Of a stretch of DNA of 64,000 bases, positions 53,889 through 62,548 are shown in pieces. The DNA is from Consotaella salsifontis (GTDB lineage Bacteria; Pseudomonadota; Alphaproteobacteria; Rhizobiales; Rhizobiaceae): positions 62,001 to 126,000 of the forward strand of contig NZ_FUXL01000010.1 of NCBI RefSeq assembly GCF_900167365.1, given 5' to 3'. A program made the translations under genes and the position numbers. Positions within the stretch are counted from its first letter, which is position 1, and each line of letters starts with the position of its first letter. The notes under the pieces were generated by a model that ran no database searches, had not been told where the DNA came from, and worked only from the letters and a program-made list of their open reading frames with translations.

Positions 53889-53917
53889 GGCGGCCGGGCG
53901 CGATTTACCCGGCCGCC
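53889..53917 (-). terminator. Perfect 10-bp hairpin between large curlin genes
   Basis: GGCGGCCGGG (53889-53898) pairs with CCCGGCCGCC (53908-53917) around a nine-base loop, between the stop of the second curlin (53951) and the start of the third. No T-run follows, so it may be a partial terminator or an mRNA-stabilising stem that sets curlin ratios. Confidence 0.7.
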
Positions 53918-53950
53918 CTAACCGCGGAGCTATGTCGCGGCGATGCTCAC

Positions 53951-55357
53951 CTACTGCTTCACGCCGATGTTGTTGAAGCTGCCGACCTGCGTGAAATGCG
54001 TCATGGCGCCGCCCGACTGGGAAACCACGACCTGATTGTTGTTGCCCTTGATCGACCCGACGATGGTGTTGTTGCCCGAGGACTGGCGGAATGCGAACAG
54101 ATTGTCGTTCGAGTTGCTGCCGGCCGTGCCAACTGTCAGGTTGATGCTGTTGTTGTCGCCGGCCTGCTCGATCAGCCCTGGGGTACGGCTGAAGAAGACC
54201 GACCCGGCATCGCCGGTGAAGCCGCCAAGATTGCTGGAGTTGTTGCCGTCGCCGTAGAGCGAGACGGTGATCGACGAGGTCGCGTTGCCGTTTTGGGTTT
54301 GGGACACGCCGAGATTGTTGCGGTTGCCGACGACGGTGATGTCGGCCTTGGCGGCGGCGACCGCGGCGGTGTTGGTCTTCTGATATACGCCGATATTGTT
54401 GGAGTCGCCGGTGACGTTGAGGTCAGCGGTGCTGTTGAGCTCCTGTCCGATTGCGATCTGGTTGCCCGTTCCGGCGGTCGCGCCTCGGATCGTACCGGTG
54501 CCGTTCTGCTGAAAGGCGTAGGAATTGTTGTTGTTGGTGATGGTGTAGTTAAGGCTGTTCGAGCCTGTCTGACGCACGACTCCCTGCTCGAGCCCGACGG
54601 TGTGATAGGCATAGTTGCCGAAACCGCTGCCTGCGGCGAACCCACCCGAGAAGTCGGCACTTCCAGTATATGAGCCGTCGATGGTCAGGGTCGCGGTGTT
54701 ACCTGTCAAATAGCCGGTCGAGTCCTGTCGGGCCACGTTGACTTGGTTCTTGGTCCCGGTTTGAGAGATCGTTAGGACGTTCTTTCCGCCGCTCTGATAG
54801 ATACCGGATTCCGTTTCACCCTGCGTCGCCCTCGGCAGCGCGCGGTACTGACTGCGACCAATGAGGTTCTGACTGCCGGATTGGGTCACCGTCGCGGCAT
54901 TGCCGTCGGCGCTCTGGCTGATCGAGCTGATGCCGTTGAAGCTGCCGCTCTGTGACACCGTCGCCGCGTTGCCGTTGCCGGCCTGCTGCAGCTGGTAAAG
55001 GTTCTGGCGTTCGCCGGACTGCGTCACGGCGACGGTGTTGCCGTCGCCCTGCTGCGACAGTCCCTTGAAGGCAGCGCTGGTTTTGTCCGTCGCGCCGGTA
55101 CCAACATTGTTGCCGCGGCCGTTGCGGGAGTCGGTCGCAGACTGGGAGATAGTGATCCGGTTGCCCTTGCCGTTCTGCGTCAGCGCATGAGTGGACGAAC
55201 CTGCAGCGTTCGCGCCAACACCGCTTTGGGTCACCAGCGCGGAATTGTTTTCACCCGTCTGCGTGGAAAAAACGGTGTTGTCGTCAGCCAAAGCTGCGGT
55301 CGTCGCAAGTGCCAAAGCCGAAGCGGAGAGGATCGCGATTTTGTTCAGAGATGTCAT
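53951..55357 (-). CDS. Large curlin-repeat protein
   Basis: A 468-residue secreted curlin. Signal MTSLNKIAILSASALALATT then AALADD. Repeats include STQTGENNSALVTQSGVG, LTQNGKGNRITISQSA, VTQSGERQNLYQLQQAGNGN, ATVSQSGSFNGISSISQSAD. A loop region follows, then the shared C-terminal cassette: NLFAFRQSSGNNTIVGSIKG, NQVVVSQSGGAMTHFTQ and a final VGSFNNIGVKQ. The first 30 mature residues resemble those of the 55481-57079 curlin. Confidence 0.9.
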   Translation of the reverse strand: MTSLNKIAILSASALALATTAALADDNTVFSTQTGENNSALVTQSGVGANAAGSSTHALTQNGKGNRITISQSATDSRNGRGNNVGTGATDKTSAAFKGLSQQGDGNTVAVTQSGERQNLYQLQQAGNGNAATVSQSGSFNGISSISQSADGNAATVTQSGSQNLIGRSQYRALPRATQGETESGIYQSGGKNVLTISQTGTKNQVNVARQDSTGYLTGNTATLTIDGSYTGSADFSGGFAAGSGFGNYAYHTVGLEQGVVRQTGSNSLNYTITNNNNSYAFQQNGTGTIRGATAGTGNQIAIGQELNSTADLNVTGDSNNIGVYQKTNTAAVAAAKADITVVGNRNNLGVSQTQNGNATSSITVSLYGDGNNSSNLGGFTGDAGSVFFSRTPGLIEQAGDNNSINLTVGTAGSNSNDNLFAFRQSSGNNTIVGSIKGNNNQVVVSQSGGAMTHFTQVGSFNNIGVKQ

Positions 55358-55443
55358 GGGATCTCCTGTTTCCTGCGCACCCGACAGACTCGATGGCAGC
55401 TCGGCTGCCGCGACAAAGCGGGATTAACGAGACGAAATCAGAC

Positions 55444-55471
55444 GACGGGGACGGCTCGCGCCGCCCCCGTC
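55444..55471 (-). terminator. Hairpin after the first large curlin gene
   Basis: GACGGGG (55444-55450) pairs with CCCCGTC (55465-55471), with further GC pairing inside, ten bases beyond the first curlin stop. It is placed like the hairpin at 53889-53917 after the second curlin. Attenuation or mRNA end protection is inferred. Confidence 0.6.
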
Positions 55472-55480
55472 AGGTATGGA

Positions 55481-57079
55481 TTACTGCTTCACGCCGAGGA
55501 CGTTGCCTGTGCCGTTCTGCGAGAAGGTCGTCGAGTTGTAATTGCCGCTCTGCGTCACCGCGACCTGGTTACCCTTGGACACGGGACCATCGAGGTTCCC
55601 CTGGATCGAGCCGCTGATCTGGTTGCCCCTGCCGTCCTGATTGAAGGCAAACATGTTCCCGTTGGAACTCGTGGTGCCGCCGACCGTCAGGTTCAGATCA
55701 TTGCCGGACCCAGCCTGGGTCAGTCGGCCCGCCGTAAGTCCAACGCCGCCAGCGTCGTTCGAGCCGAACGAGTCATTGTTGTTGAAACTGCCCCACAGCT
55801 TGACGGTGGCAGTGTTGCGCGAGCCAAGGCCCGAGCCGGTCTGGTCGACCGTGAGCCTGTTGCTGTTGCCAGCCTTGAGGCTGACTGACGCGGTGTTGTA
55901 GACTCCGAGCTCGCCTGCCTTCTGATTGATGTTGAAGTCGTTGCTGGAGCCGTCCAGGATCGAGACGTTGGCGCGATTGGTTTCCGAGACCGCAACGATC
56001 GGACCATCCTGCGTGATGCCGACGTTGTTGTTGTCGCTGACACCCGCGATCGACACCGACGCGCGATTGTAGCCGTCGTACTGAGCGATGCCGACATTGT
56101 TGCCCTGACGAGCGATCTCGGCGAGATCGACGCTATTCTCGTAGCCTACCTGGTTGATGCCAAGCTGGTTGCTGTTGCCGGAGATCGAGATACCCTCGGC
56201 GGAGTTGCTCGAGCCCGACTGATTGATGCCGAACTGGTTGGTGTTGCCGCTGATCGCCATCTGAATGGCGTTCGAGTCGCCATTCTGGGCAAGCGTGCTG
56301 GTCGCAGCACCCGAGGCAGCAGCCTTGCCGGAGAGCGAGCCCTTGCCGTTGTTGTTACCGCTCATCACGATGGTGAGGGTGTTCCGGCTGCCGATCCCCA
56401 GGAACCCGCCCGACGTGCTCGCCTGACTGACCGACGAAATCAGGTTGCCATTACCGGACTGCGTCACGGTCGCCGTATTACCCGGGCGATCGTAGCCGAA
56501 GCCGAAGAAGCTGCCGGCCGTTTCGTTCTGCGAGAAGCTCGTGATCTCGTTGCCGCCGCCGGACTGCGTGATCGTACCGCTGTTGCCGCGACCATTCTGG
56601 CTCGCGGTGTCGACGAGGTTGCCCGAAGAACCCTGCGTGATCGTCAGGACGTTCTTGCCGCTGTTGCCGCGACCCGTCTGCTGGACGTTCTGGATCGCGT
56701 TGCTCGAACCCGTCTGGGTCAGGGTGGCCTCGTTGCGGCCGACCATCTGATCCACACCAAGACCGCTGGCGCCGATCTTGTTCAACGAACCGTTCTGATC
56801 GACGGTCAGCTTGTTGCTGCCGCCCTTCTGGGTCATGGCCAGACCGCCGGTGCCGCCGGCAATGTTGCCGCCAGCGCCCGACTGAGTCACCGTCGCGTCG
56901 TTCGACGTGCCGTCCTGCAGCAGGTAGGCGCCATTGTCGGAGCTGCCGGACTGCGTGACCAGGGCCGTGTTGTTGGTCTGCTTTTGGTCGACGTTCGCCG
57001 TGTTGCCACCTGCATACGCGGCGCCGGCCACCAGGCTCATGGCCGTCGCGGCCAGAAGAAGCGTCTTGATGTTCGTCAT
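55481..57079 (-). CDS. Large curlin-repeat protein, first of the locus
   Basis: A 532-residue secreted curlin. Signal MTNIKTLLLAATAMSLVAGA then AYAGGN. About twenty curlin repeats are visible (VDQKQTNNTALVTQSGSSDN, VTQSGAGGNIAGG, VTQSGNGNLISSVSQ, FGINQSGSSNSAEGISISGN, LTVDQTGSGLGSRNTATV). The C-terminal cassette is FAFNQDGRGNQISGSIQGN, NQVAVTQSGNYNSTTFSQ and a final NGTGNVLGVKQ. First gene downstream of the long regulatory gap, so probably the most expressed. Confidence 0.9.
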   Translation of the reverse strand: MTNIKTLLLAATAMSLVAGAAYAGGNTANVDQKQTNNTALVTQSGSSDNGAYLLQDGTSNDATVTQSGAGGNIAGGTGGLAMTQKGGSNKLTVDQNGSLNKIGASGLGVDQMVGRNEATLTQTGSSNAIQNVQQTGRGNSGKNVLTITQGSSGNLVDTASQNGRGNSGTITQSGGGNEITSFSQNETAGSFFGFGYDRPGNTATVTQSGNGNLISSVSQASTSGGFLGIGSRNTLTIVMSGNNNGKGSLSGKAAASGAATSTLAQNGDSNAIQMAISGNTNQFGINQSGSSNSAEGISISGNSNQLGINQVGYENSVDLAEIARQGNNVGIAQYDGYNRASVSIAGVSDNNNVGITQDGPIVAVSETNRANVSILDGSSNDFNINQKAGELGVYNTASVSLKAGNSNRLTVDQTGSGLGSRNTATVKLWGSFNNNDSFGSNDAGGVGLTAGRLTQAGSGNDLNLTVGGTTSSNGNMFAFNQDGRGNQISGSIQGNLDGPVSKGNQVAVTQSGNYNSTTFSQNGTGNVLGVKQ

Positions 57080-57905
57080 GTTCAAACCCCTAACCCCCGC
57101 CCGGTATCCGCCGTGGCGTTGTTGATCTCGTCATTCGACCGGCGGCCGCGCGGCCATTCCGGGTCTGCCCGAGGCACAGCCTCGCTCATCGACCGCGGAG
57201 GCGGCCGGGCCGGACAGCCCTCCCCGCGGCCAAGCCGCGGACAAGCCGGGAGCGCTCACAGGAATCTCCCCCTGCGTCGAACCGTCTGCTTTTCTTCGGA
57301 GTTTCTCTAGACCCCCTAGGACGCTACTTGGATTGGGCTATCTGACCTGCTCCGTTAACGGCTGGGTAACCATTAGGAGATTTCCGGGCTCACGGTCAAT
57401 CGGGAGACTCTCGCCCCACCGCGTCAACTCATTGGTAACGTTAAGGTGTATGGTTTCGTCACTGTTCGCGCTCCGGTGCCGCGACTGCAGCTCACAACGC
57501 CCGATCCGTTAAAATTCGACCAATTGTTCCAGTTAGATCAATATCTTATTGGTTTAGTATCAGCGAGTGGACCTCTCGCCACGCTAAGCCGAAGGAACGT
57601 AGACCGCAGCCATATGGCCATGCGGCCAGGCCGTTTGGACGGAATTCGAACCGATAGCGTCTTACGGCCTAATCCGATGGATGTTCGCGAATACGGCCGA
57701 CCTGTGCCCCTTAAGTATCAGTCGCCAACATCCACCTTAATACTGCACGACAAATCGGGTGGAGACGCCCGCAAAGTGGTTCTGAAGAGGCAGCAAATCA
57801 AGGTGCGCAACGCCTCGATGTAAGCACCCGGCGATGCTGTCGCGTTGCTGGCGATCCCCTTTGGCCGCGCGTCGGCCCGGTCGGCGCCTCGGCGAAGCCG
57901 ATGCG
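57080..57905. other. Curlin upstream region, likely promoter
   Basis: About 820 bp. From about 57330 to 57560 it is notably AT-richer than the surroundings. It has repeated GTTAAC/GGTAAC motifs (CGTTAACGG, GGTAACCA, GGTAACGTTAAGG), possible regulator sites. A 125-codon plus-strand frame at 57446-57823 lacks protein-like composition and is not called. The curlin operon promoter probably lies here. Confidence 0.5.
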
Positions 57906-58286
57906 TCACGACGGCCTGTTCGGCAGCACCGACGCCAGGGTCCGGATCAGCTTTTCCGGGCTGACCGGCTTCTCGCATCGCGGGATGCGCTCGAAGCGCG
58001 AAGGGATCATCGGCTGGTCGTAGCCGGTCGTGAACAGGAACGGCACGCCTCGCTGGATGAGCCGCTCGGCAGCGGGGAAGATCGTCTCGCCGCCGAGGTT
58101 GATGTCGAGAACGGCGGCATCGATGCTAAGCGCGGCGTCGATCAGGTCCATCGCCCTTTCCAGGGACGGCGCGGGGCCGATGACGGACGCCCCAAGGCGC
58201 GTGAGTTCCTGCCGCAGATCGGTCGCGGTAAAATATTCGTCCTCGGCGACGAGGATGGCGCGCCCGGTCAGTGTTGTTTCAGACAT
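57906..58286 (-). CDS. FAT-GUY single-domain response regulator
   Basis: A 126-residue CheY-like receiver with no output domain. Acidic residues are in ILVAEDEYFTA, the phospho-Asp in AAVLDINLGGE, the alpha4-beta5 motif is FLFTTGYDQPMIP (the FAT-GUY signature), and Lys sits in CEKPVSPEK. The family acts in alphaproteobacterial general stress signalling with HWE/HisKA_2 kinases. Start MSETTLTGRA overlaps the kinase stop by eight bases, so the two are a pair. Confidence 0.92.
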   Translation of the reverse strand: MSETTLTGRAILVAEDEYFTATDLRQELTRLGASVIGPAPSLERAMDLIDAALSIDAAVLDINLGGETIFPAAERLIQRGVPFLFTTGYDQPMIPSRFERIPRCEKPVSPEKLIRTLASVLPNRPS

Positions 58287-59979
58287 GGGCAGGCTCCGTG
58301 ACATTGCTTGCGGATACGGGGACGGTGATCGTGCAGTGGACGCCGTCCGGGCCGAGCTCGAAGCGGGTTTTGGCGTCGAGCTGGTAGGGCAGCGCCTGCT
58401 CGATCAGTTCGCGGCCCTGGCCACCGCCTTGAGGCGCGGTGCCGGCGGGCGGCATCGTCACGCCGCTTTCGCGCCAGTCGATATGGAGGCGCGGGCGCCC
58501 CCGGCGATCGGGCTCGATCATCTGCCACGAAATGGCGAGGCGCCCCCCCGACTGGCTTAATGCGCCGTATTTCACGGCATTGGTCGCCAATTCGTGGAAC
58601 GCCATGGCCAGCATCTGGACCATGCTGGAACGCAGCCTGATGCCGTTCGGCCCGTCAAGCGTCACCCGGTCGGCGGCGCCGTCCATCGCTGACAGCTCGG
58701 TGCGCATGAGCTCGTCGAACGCCACCCGGTCGGTGTCGCTCAGGCGGGAGAGGAGGCTCTGGACCCTCGCCAGGGCATCCAGCCGATCAGCGAATCTCCC
58801 CCGGAAGTCGGCGAGGTCCACGCTTGCTTCACCCGTCCGGTCGGCGGTCGAGCGAACGATGCCCATGAGGTTGCGCGTGCGGTGCTGGAGCTCGGCCACC
58901 AGGATCTTCTGCCGCTCCTCCCATTCGCGCCGCTCGGTGATGTCGGTCATTGCGCCGATCATGCGCAGCGGAGTGCCATCGTCATCATAGAAGAAGCGAC
59001 CTCGTCCGAAGAGCCAATGAACGGAATGGTCCGGATGAATCACGCGGAACTCCCGGACGTACTCCTCATGACGCTCCATCGCCCGGTACAGCGCCCCCTC
59101 GGTCGTCGCCCGGTCGTCGGGATGGATGCGGGCTGCCCAGGTGTCGTAGCTCGGAGTGACCTCGCCGACAGCATAACCTTCCATGCGGAAGTGCTCGTCG
59201 GACCAGTGGATCTCGCCGGTGCGCACGTTCCAGTCCCACAAGCCGAGCTTGCCGACCTCGACTGCGCTGCGCAGGCGCTCCTCGCTCCGCTCGATCCTCT
59301 CCCCCGCAAGCTTGGGCAGGGTGATGTCCTGCCCGATGCCTCCGACCATAGTGACCTTGCCAGTGGCGTCGACGATCGGAAAATCGGTGTTGCGCAGCCA
59401 GCGGATTTCGCCGTCGCTCGGCCGCCGAACACGGTATTCGAAGGTGGCGTGCTCGCCGTCGCGTACCTTTCGAATGCTCGCGGTCGCCTTCTCGCGGTCC
59501 TCCGGAACGACCAGCTCCAACCAACTGCGGTAGTTGTTGCCGGACAAAGCCTCCTCGCGGCTGAGGCCATAGATCGTCTCGAAGGCCGGCGTCAGGTACT
59601 GCCACTGCAAGGTCTCGCTGTCGCGGATCCACAGCACGTCTTGCGAGGCCGCGCCGAACTGGCGGAGTCGCTCCTCGCTTTCGCGCAACGCTTGCTCCGC
59701 CCGGGCGTGCTCGACCGCCGCCCAGGTGCGCTCGGCCACGTCCCGAGCGAGGTCGGCTTCCGCGTCGGTCCAGTGACGCACCTGACTATCGTTCAGGCCG
59801 AGCACGGCGACTAGCCGGCCCTCCTTGACCAGCGGAATGCCGAGGGCCGCGCGCGCCGAAACCGAGGCGTAGGCTTTCCTGCGCTCCTCGTCGAAGCGAG
59901 GATCGGCCAGCACGTCGGTGGTTCTTGTCGTTCTGCCGGCCCGCCATTCCGACAGCCAATGCGGCGCAAAGTCGCCCAC
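58279..59979 (-). CDS. HWE histidine kinase, 3' part of a frameshifted gene
   Basis: An open frame of 566 residues. It begins inside a GAF domain (DFAPHWLSEWRAGRTTRTTD, ALGIPLVKEGRLVAVLGLND), then two PAS domains (DVLWIRDSETLQWQYLTPAF; LGLWDWNVRTGEIHWSDEHF) and the HWE core: VAELQHRTRNLMGIVRSTAD, FHELATNAVKYGAL and W-x-E in IDWRESG. The missing GAF start is encoded just upstream in another frame, so the true gene begins at 61256. See the 5' part. Confidence 0.88.
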   Translation of the reverse strand: MGDFAPHWLSEWRAGRTTRTTDVLADPRFDEERRKAYASVSARAALGIPLVKEGRLVAVLGLNDSQVRHWTDAEADLARDVAERTWAAVEHARAEQALRESEERLRQFGAASQDVLWIRDSETLQWQYLTPAFETIYGLSREEALSGNNYRSWLELVVPEDREKATASIRKVRDGEHATFEYRVRRPSDGEIRWLRNTDFPIVDATGKVTMVGGIGQDITLPKLAGERIERSEERLRSAVEVGKLGLWDWNVRTGEIHWSDEHFRMEGYAVGEVTPSYDTWAARIHPDDRATTEGALYRAMERHEEYVREFRVIHPDHSVHWLFGRGRFFYDDDGTPLRMIGAMTDITERREWEERQKILVAELQHRTRNLMGIVRSTADRTGEASVDLADFRGRFADRLDALARVQSLLSRLSDTDRVAFDELMRTELSAMDGAADRVTLDGPNGIRLRSSMVQMLAMAFHELATNAVKYGALSQSGGRLAISWQMIEPDRRGRPRLHIDWRESGVTMPPAGTAPQGGGQGRELIEQALPYQLDAKTRFELGPDGVHCTITVPVSASNVTEPAHV

Positions 59980-59980
59980 G

Positions 59981-61256
59981 GAATAGGTGCCAGCGCCACA
60001 CTGATGCCGCCGGCGTAAGTGACAAGGATGCGGGCCGTGTCCTGATCCCTGCCGATTTGTGCGAAAAAGGCGCGGTTCGTGCCAAGCGCCTCTGCGAGCA
60101 CGCGCGCCGCTTCACGCTGGATGGCCTCCGGATCGGCGATGAGGCGCAGAGCATCGCTGAGTTTGAGCAGGAAACTCTGTCGCTCCTCGCTTTCCTGCAG
60201 CTGTTTGTTGGCGTTCACCCGTTCGATCAGATCGGCGGTCAGGCGGGCGAGGAGATCGAAGAAGCGACACTCGCGCTCGCTCGGCGCATGGCGGTCTCGC
60301 CAGTGGGTCGAGAGCATTCCGATAAAGTGTCCGCTGGACGCCTTGAGTGGCGTCGACTGGACCGATCTCAGCCCAGAGCGCCGGAACGCCTGGATCACGT
60401 CATCGCGCGCGTCGGGTGTTTCGACGTCCGACACGATGACGTGCCCGCCGGCATCAAGTGCCTGGGCGCAGGACGTGCCCATCGACGGCGTCACTTTTTG
60501 CCAGAAGCGGGCGGACTCCTCGTGAAAGCCGCGCCAGGCGAGGAGCTTGAGTTCTCCGGTCGCCGCGTCCAGCTCCTGAAGGCTGGAGGCGTCCGATTGC
60601 ATCAAGGCGCAGGCGGCCTCGACCATCCGCTGATAGAGCGCCTGCGGCTCCTGCTCGCCGACGAGTTCGGCGCTGACCCTCTGCAACTCCTCCATGGCGG
60701 CGAGGTCTGCCGTCAACTGTTCCTGCGTCGCCCGCCTTTCCTCAACCAGATGCAGACGATCGATGACGGGACCGAGAATGGTGGCGTAGGTGCGCAGGAA
60801 CTGGATCTCGTCCTCGCCAAATTCGCGCGGCTCGGTGTCGTCGACCTGAAGGATGCCATAGGGACGCTCGCCTGGGACGAAGATCGGCACATTGATCAGA
60901 GCGACCACGCCGGCGTCCCTCATGAAGCGGGGAACGCCGAACCTCGTCTCCGTGGCGATATCCTGAGAGATGACCGGCTTGCCAACACGGATCGAGTAGG
61001 TCTCTGACGAACGCTCGCCCATGGGAAGGCGAACCTGGCCGACAACGTCCGGTCCCCAGCCTACGCCGGCGCGCACGAAGAGTTCCTGCCGCTCGTTCTG
61101 GATCTCCAGAACCTTTGCGCGGCCGGTGCCGAGCGCATCGCCCACCAGCCGGCAGGCCTCCATGAGCACCTCGTCAAGGTCGTCGGAACGGATGGCGAAT
61201 TCGCCGAAGTCAACCAGCACCTGCTGGCGCTTCATCAGCTGGTGAGGATCAAGCAT
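59981..61256 (-). CDS. GAF-domain sensor, 5' part of the same frameshifted kinase gene
   Basis: From ATG 61256 (MLDPHQLMKRQQVLVDFGEF, GGAGAGG upstream) two full GAF domains are encoded (about residues 20-170: GTGRAKVLEIQNERQELFVR; 190-350: QSDASSLQELDAATGELKLL), then a third GAF that starts NRAFFAQIGRDQDTARILVT and runs out of frame at about 59990. The frame continues to 59811 as unrelated residues. Adding one base restores V-x-L-G-T-Y-S-V-G-D-F and joins it to the downstream HWE part, giving a ~990-residue sensor. Confidence 0.85.
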
Positions 61257-61338
61257 GGAAGCCTCTCCGGTTCCGGGAGACGCACAGCCGACATATCCTG
61301 TCGCGGCCGTCCAGGGTCGTTTCGCCACCCGAAAATCC

Positions 61339-62481
61339 CTAACGGTTCTCCGCGATGATTCGTTCTGTCAACGGCATCTCGATCCTGCAGCGCAACCCGT
61401 TTGGCTCGAACCGCCGCTCGACCTTGGCCCCAAGCTGGTAATCCAGCGTCCGGTCCAGCAGTTCCGTGCCAAAGCCCTCGCGAGGCTCGCGCGGAGGCGG
61501 CCCCCGAACCCCGCTCTCCTTCCACTCCAACACGAGGCGGCGGAGCGGCGCCTCTCCCCCCACGGACCACCGGATGGCGATATGACCCCGTGGCGCCCCC
61601 AACGCGCCGAACTTGATGGCGTTTGTCGTCAGTTCGTGAATGGCGAGCCCGAGCGTCTCCGCGCTCTTCGCCCGCAGGGTGATGGGCGGCCCCTCGATCG
61701 TCACCTGGTCGCCTTCGCGGGCGGCGGCGGCGAGGAGCTCGTCCGCCAACAGCGAGCCGAGATCGACCCCGCCCAACGGATCGCGGGCCGCTGCCGACTG
61801 GACGCGGGCGAAGGCGTCGATGCGCCCCTCCAGATGGGTCGCATAGTCCTCCGGCGACGCGGCGGTCTCGGCGCTGCGCCGAACGATCGAGCGGATCACG
61901 GCCAACATGTTCCTCGTCCGGTGCTGGAGTTCGAGCATCAGCCGCCGCTCGCGTTCCTCCGACCGTTCCCGCGCAGCGCCAAACAGGGCGCCGTCCGCGA
62001 AGTCTGTCGTTGCCGCATTGGCCGTGCAGTGAAATCCGGCGACCACGCCGGCCTCGTTCCGCAGCGGCGTCCATGTCCATCCGGACCGGGCGAACGCGCC
62101 GCTTTCAGGCATAAGGCCGAGCGGCAGATCCGCCGTCTGCTGGGACCGACCGTTCAGGACGGCCTCGATGATGGGGCGATAGGCCTGTCGAGCGTCGTTC
62201 CACGCGTCGGCGAGCGGCCGGCCCAGCGCCGCCGGGTGCCGTTCTCCCAGAAGGACGGCCAGCGCGTCATTGTAGAGCAGCAGGCGGTCGCTCCCCCAGG
62301 CAACGCAGGCGGGCTGACGGGTCGCGAGCATGATCTCGACCGCTGTCCGCAGGGCAAGCGACCAGGTCTCGACCGACCCAAGGCTGGTCTGCGACCAGTC
62401 GTGGTTCCGCAAGAATTTCGCGGTTCCGCTGTCGCCGGGGGGCCAGTCGACCAATGCGGCGGAAGCCTCCGTCATCGTCAT
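61339..62481 (-). CDS. PAS-HWE sensor histidine kinase
   Basis: A 380-residue soluble kinase. The PAS-like half has FLRNHDWSQTSLGSVETWSL and CVAWGSDRLLLYNDALAVLL. The HWE core reads MLELQHRTRNMLAVIRSIVR (phospho-His), IHELTTNAIKFGAL and W-x-E in LEWKESGV, plus a final GTELLDRTLDYQLGA. ATG 62481 (MTMTEASAAL) starts 67 bp after the Crp/Fnr gene end. It probably signals through the FAT-GUY regulators. Confidence 0.92.
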   Translation of the reverse strand: MTMTEASAALVDWPPGDSGTAKFLRNHDWSQTSLGSVETWSLALRTAVEIMLATRQPACVAWGSDRLLLYNDALAVLLGERHPAALGRPLADAWNDARQAYRPIIEAVLNGRSQQTADLPLGLMPESGAFARSGWTWTPLRNEAGVVAGFHCTANAATTDFADGALFGAARERSEERERRLMLELQHRTRNMLAVIRSIVRRSAETAASPEDYATHLEGRIDAFARVQSAAARDPLGGVDLGSLLADELLAAAAREGDQVTIEGPPITLRAKSAETLGLAIHELTTNAIKFGALGAPRGHIAIRWSVGGEAPLRRLVLEWKESGVRGPPPREPREGFGTELLDRTLDYQLGAKVERRFEPNGLRCRIEMPLTERIIAENR

Positions 62482-62548
62482 CGCTCCGTGCTCGATCCTC
62501 TTGAAACGGTCGAAGCGGCCTGCCGTTCGCTCCTAATACGCCAGTCGG

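Noticed and set aside
52140-57079. CRISPR-like or tandem DNA repeats in the curlin genes
   Set aside because: The repetition is at protein level, with imperfect 20-25 residue units inside open reading frames and no constant spacer-repeat structure.
57446-57823. Plus-strand frame of 125 codons upstream of the curlins
   Set aside because: No ribosome-binding site, a composition unlike neighbouring genes, and it lies in the AT-rich presumed promoter region.
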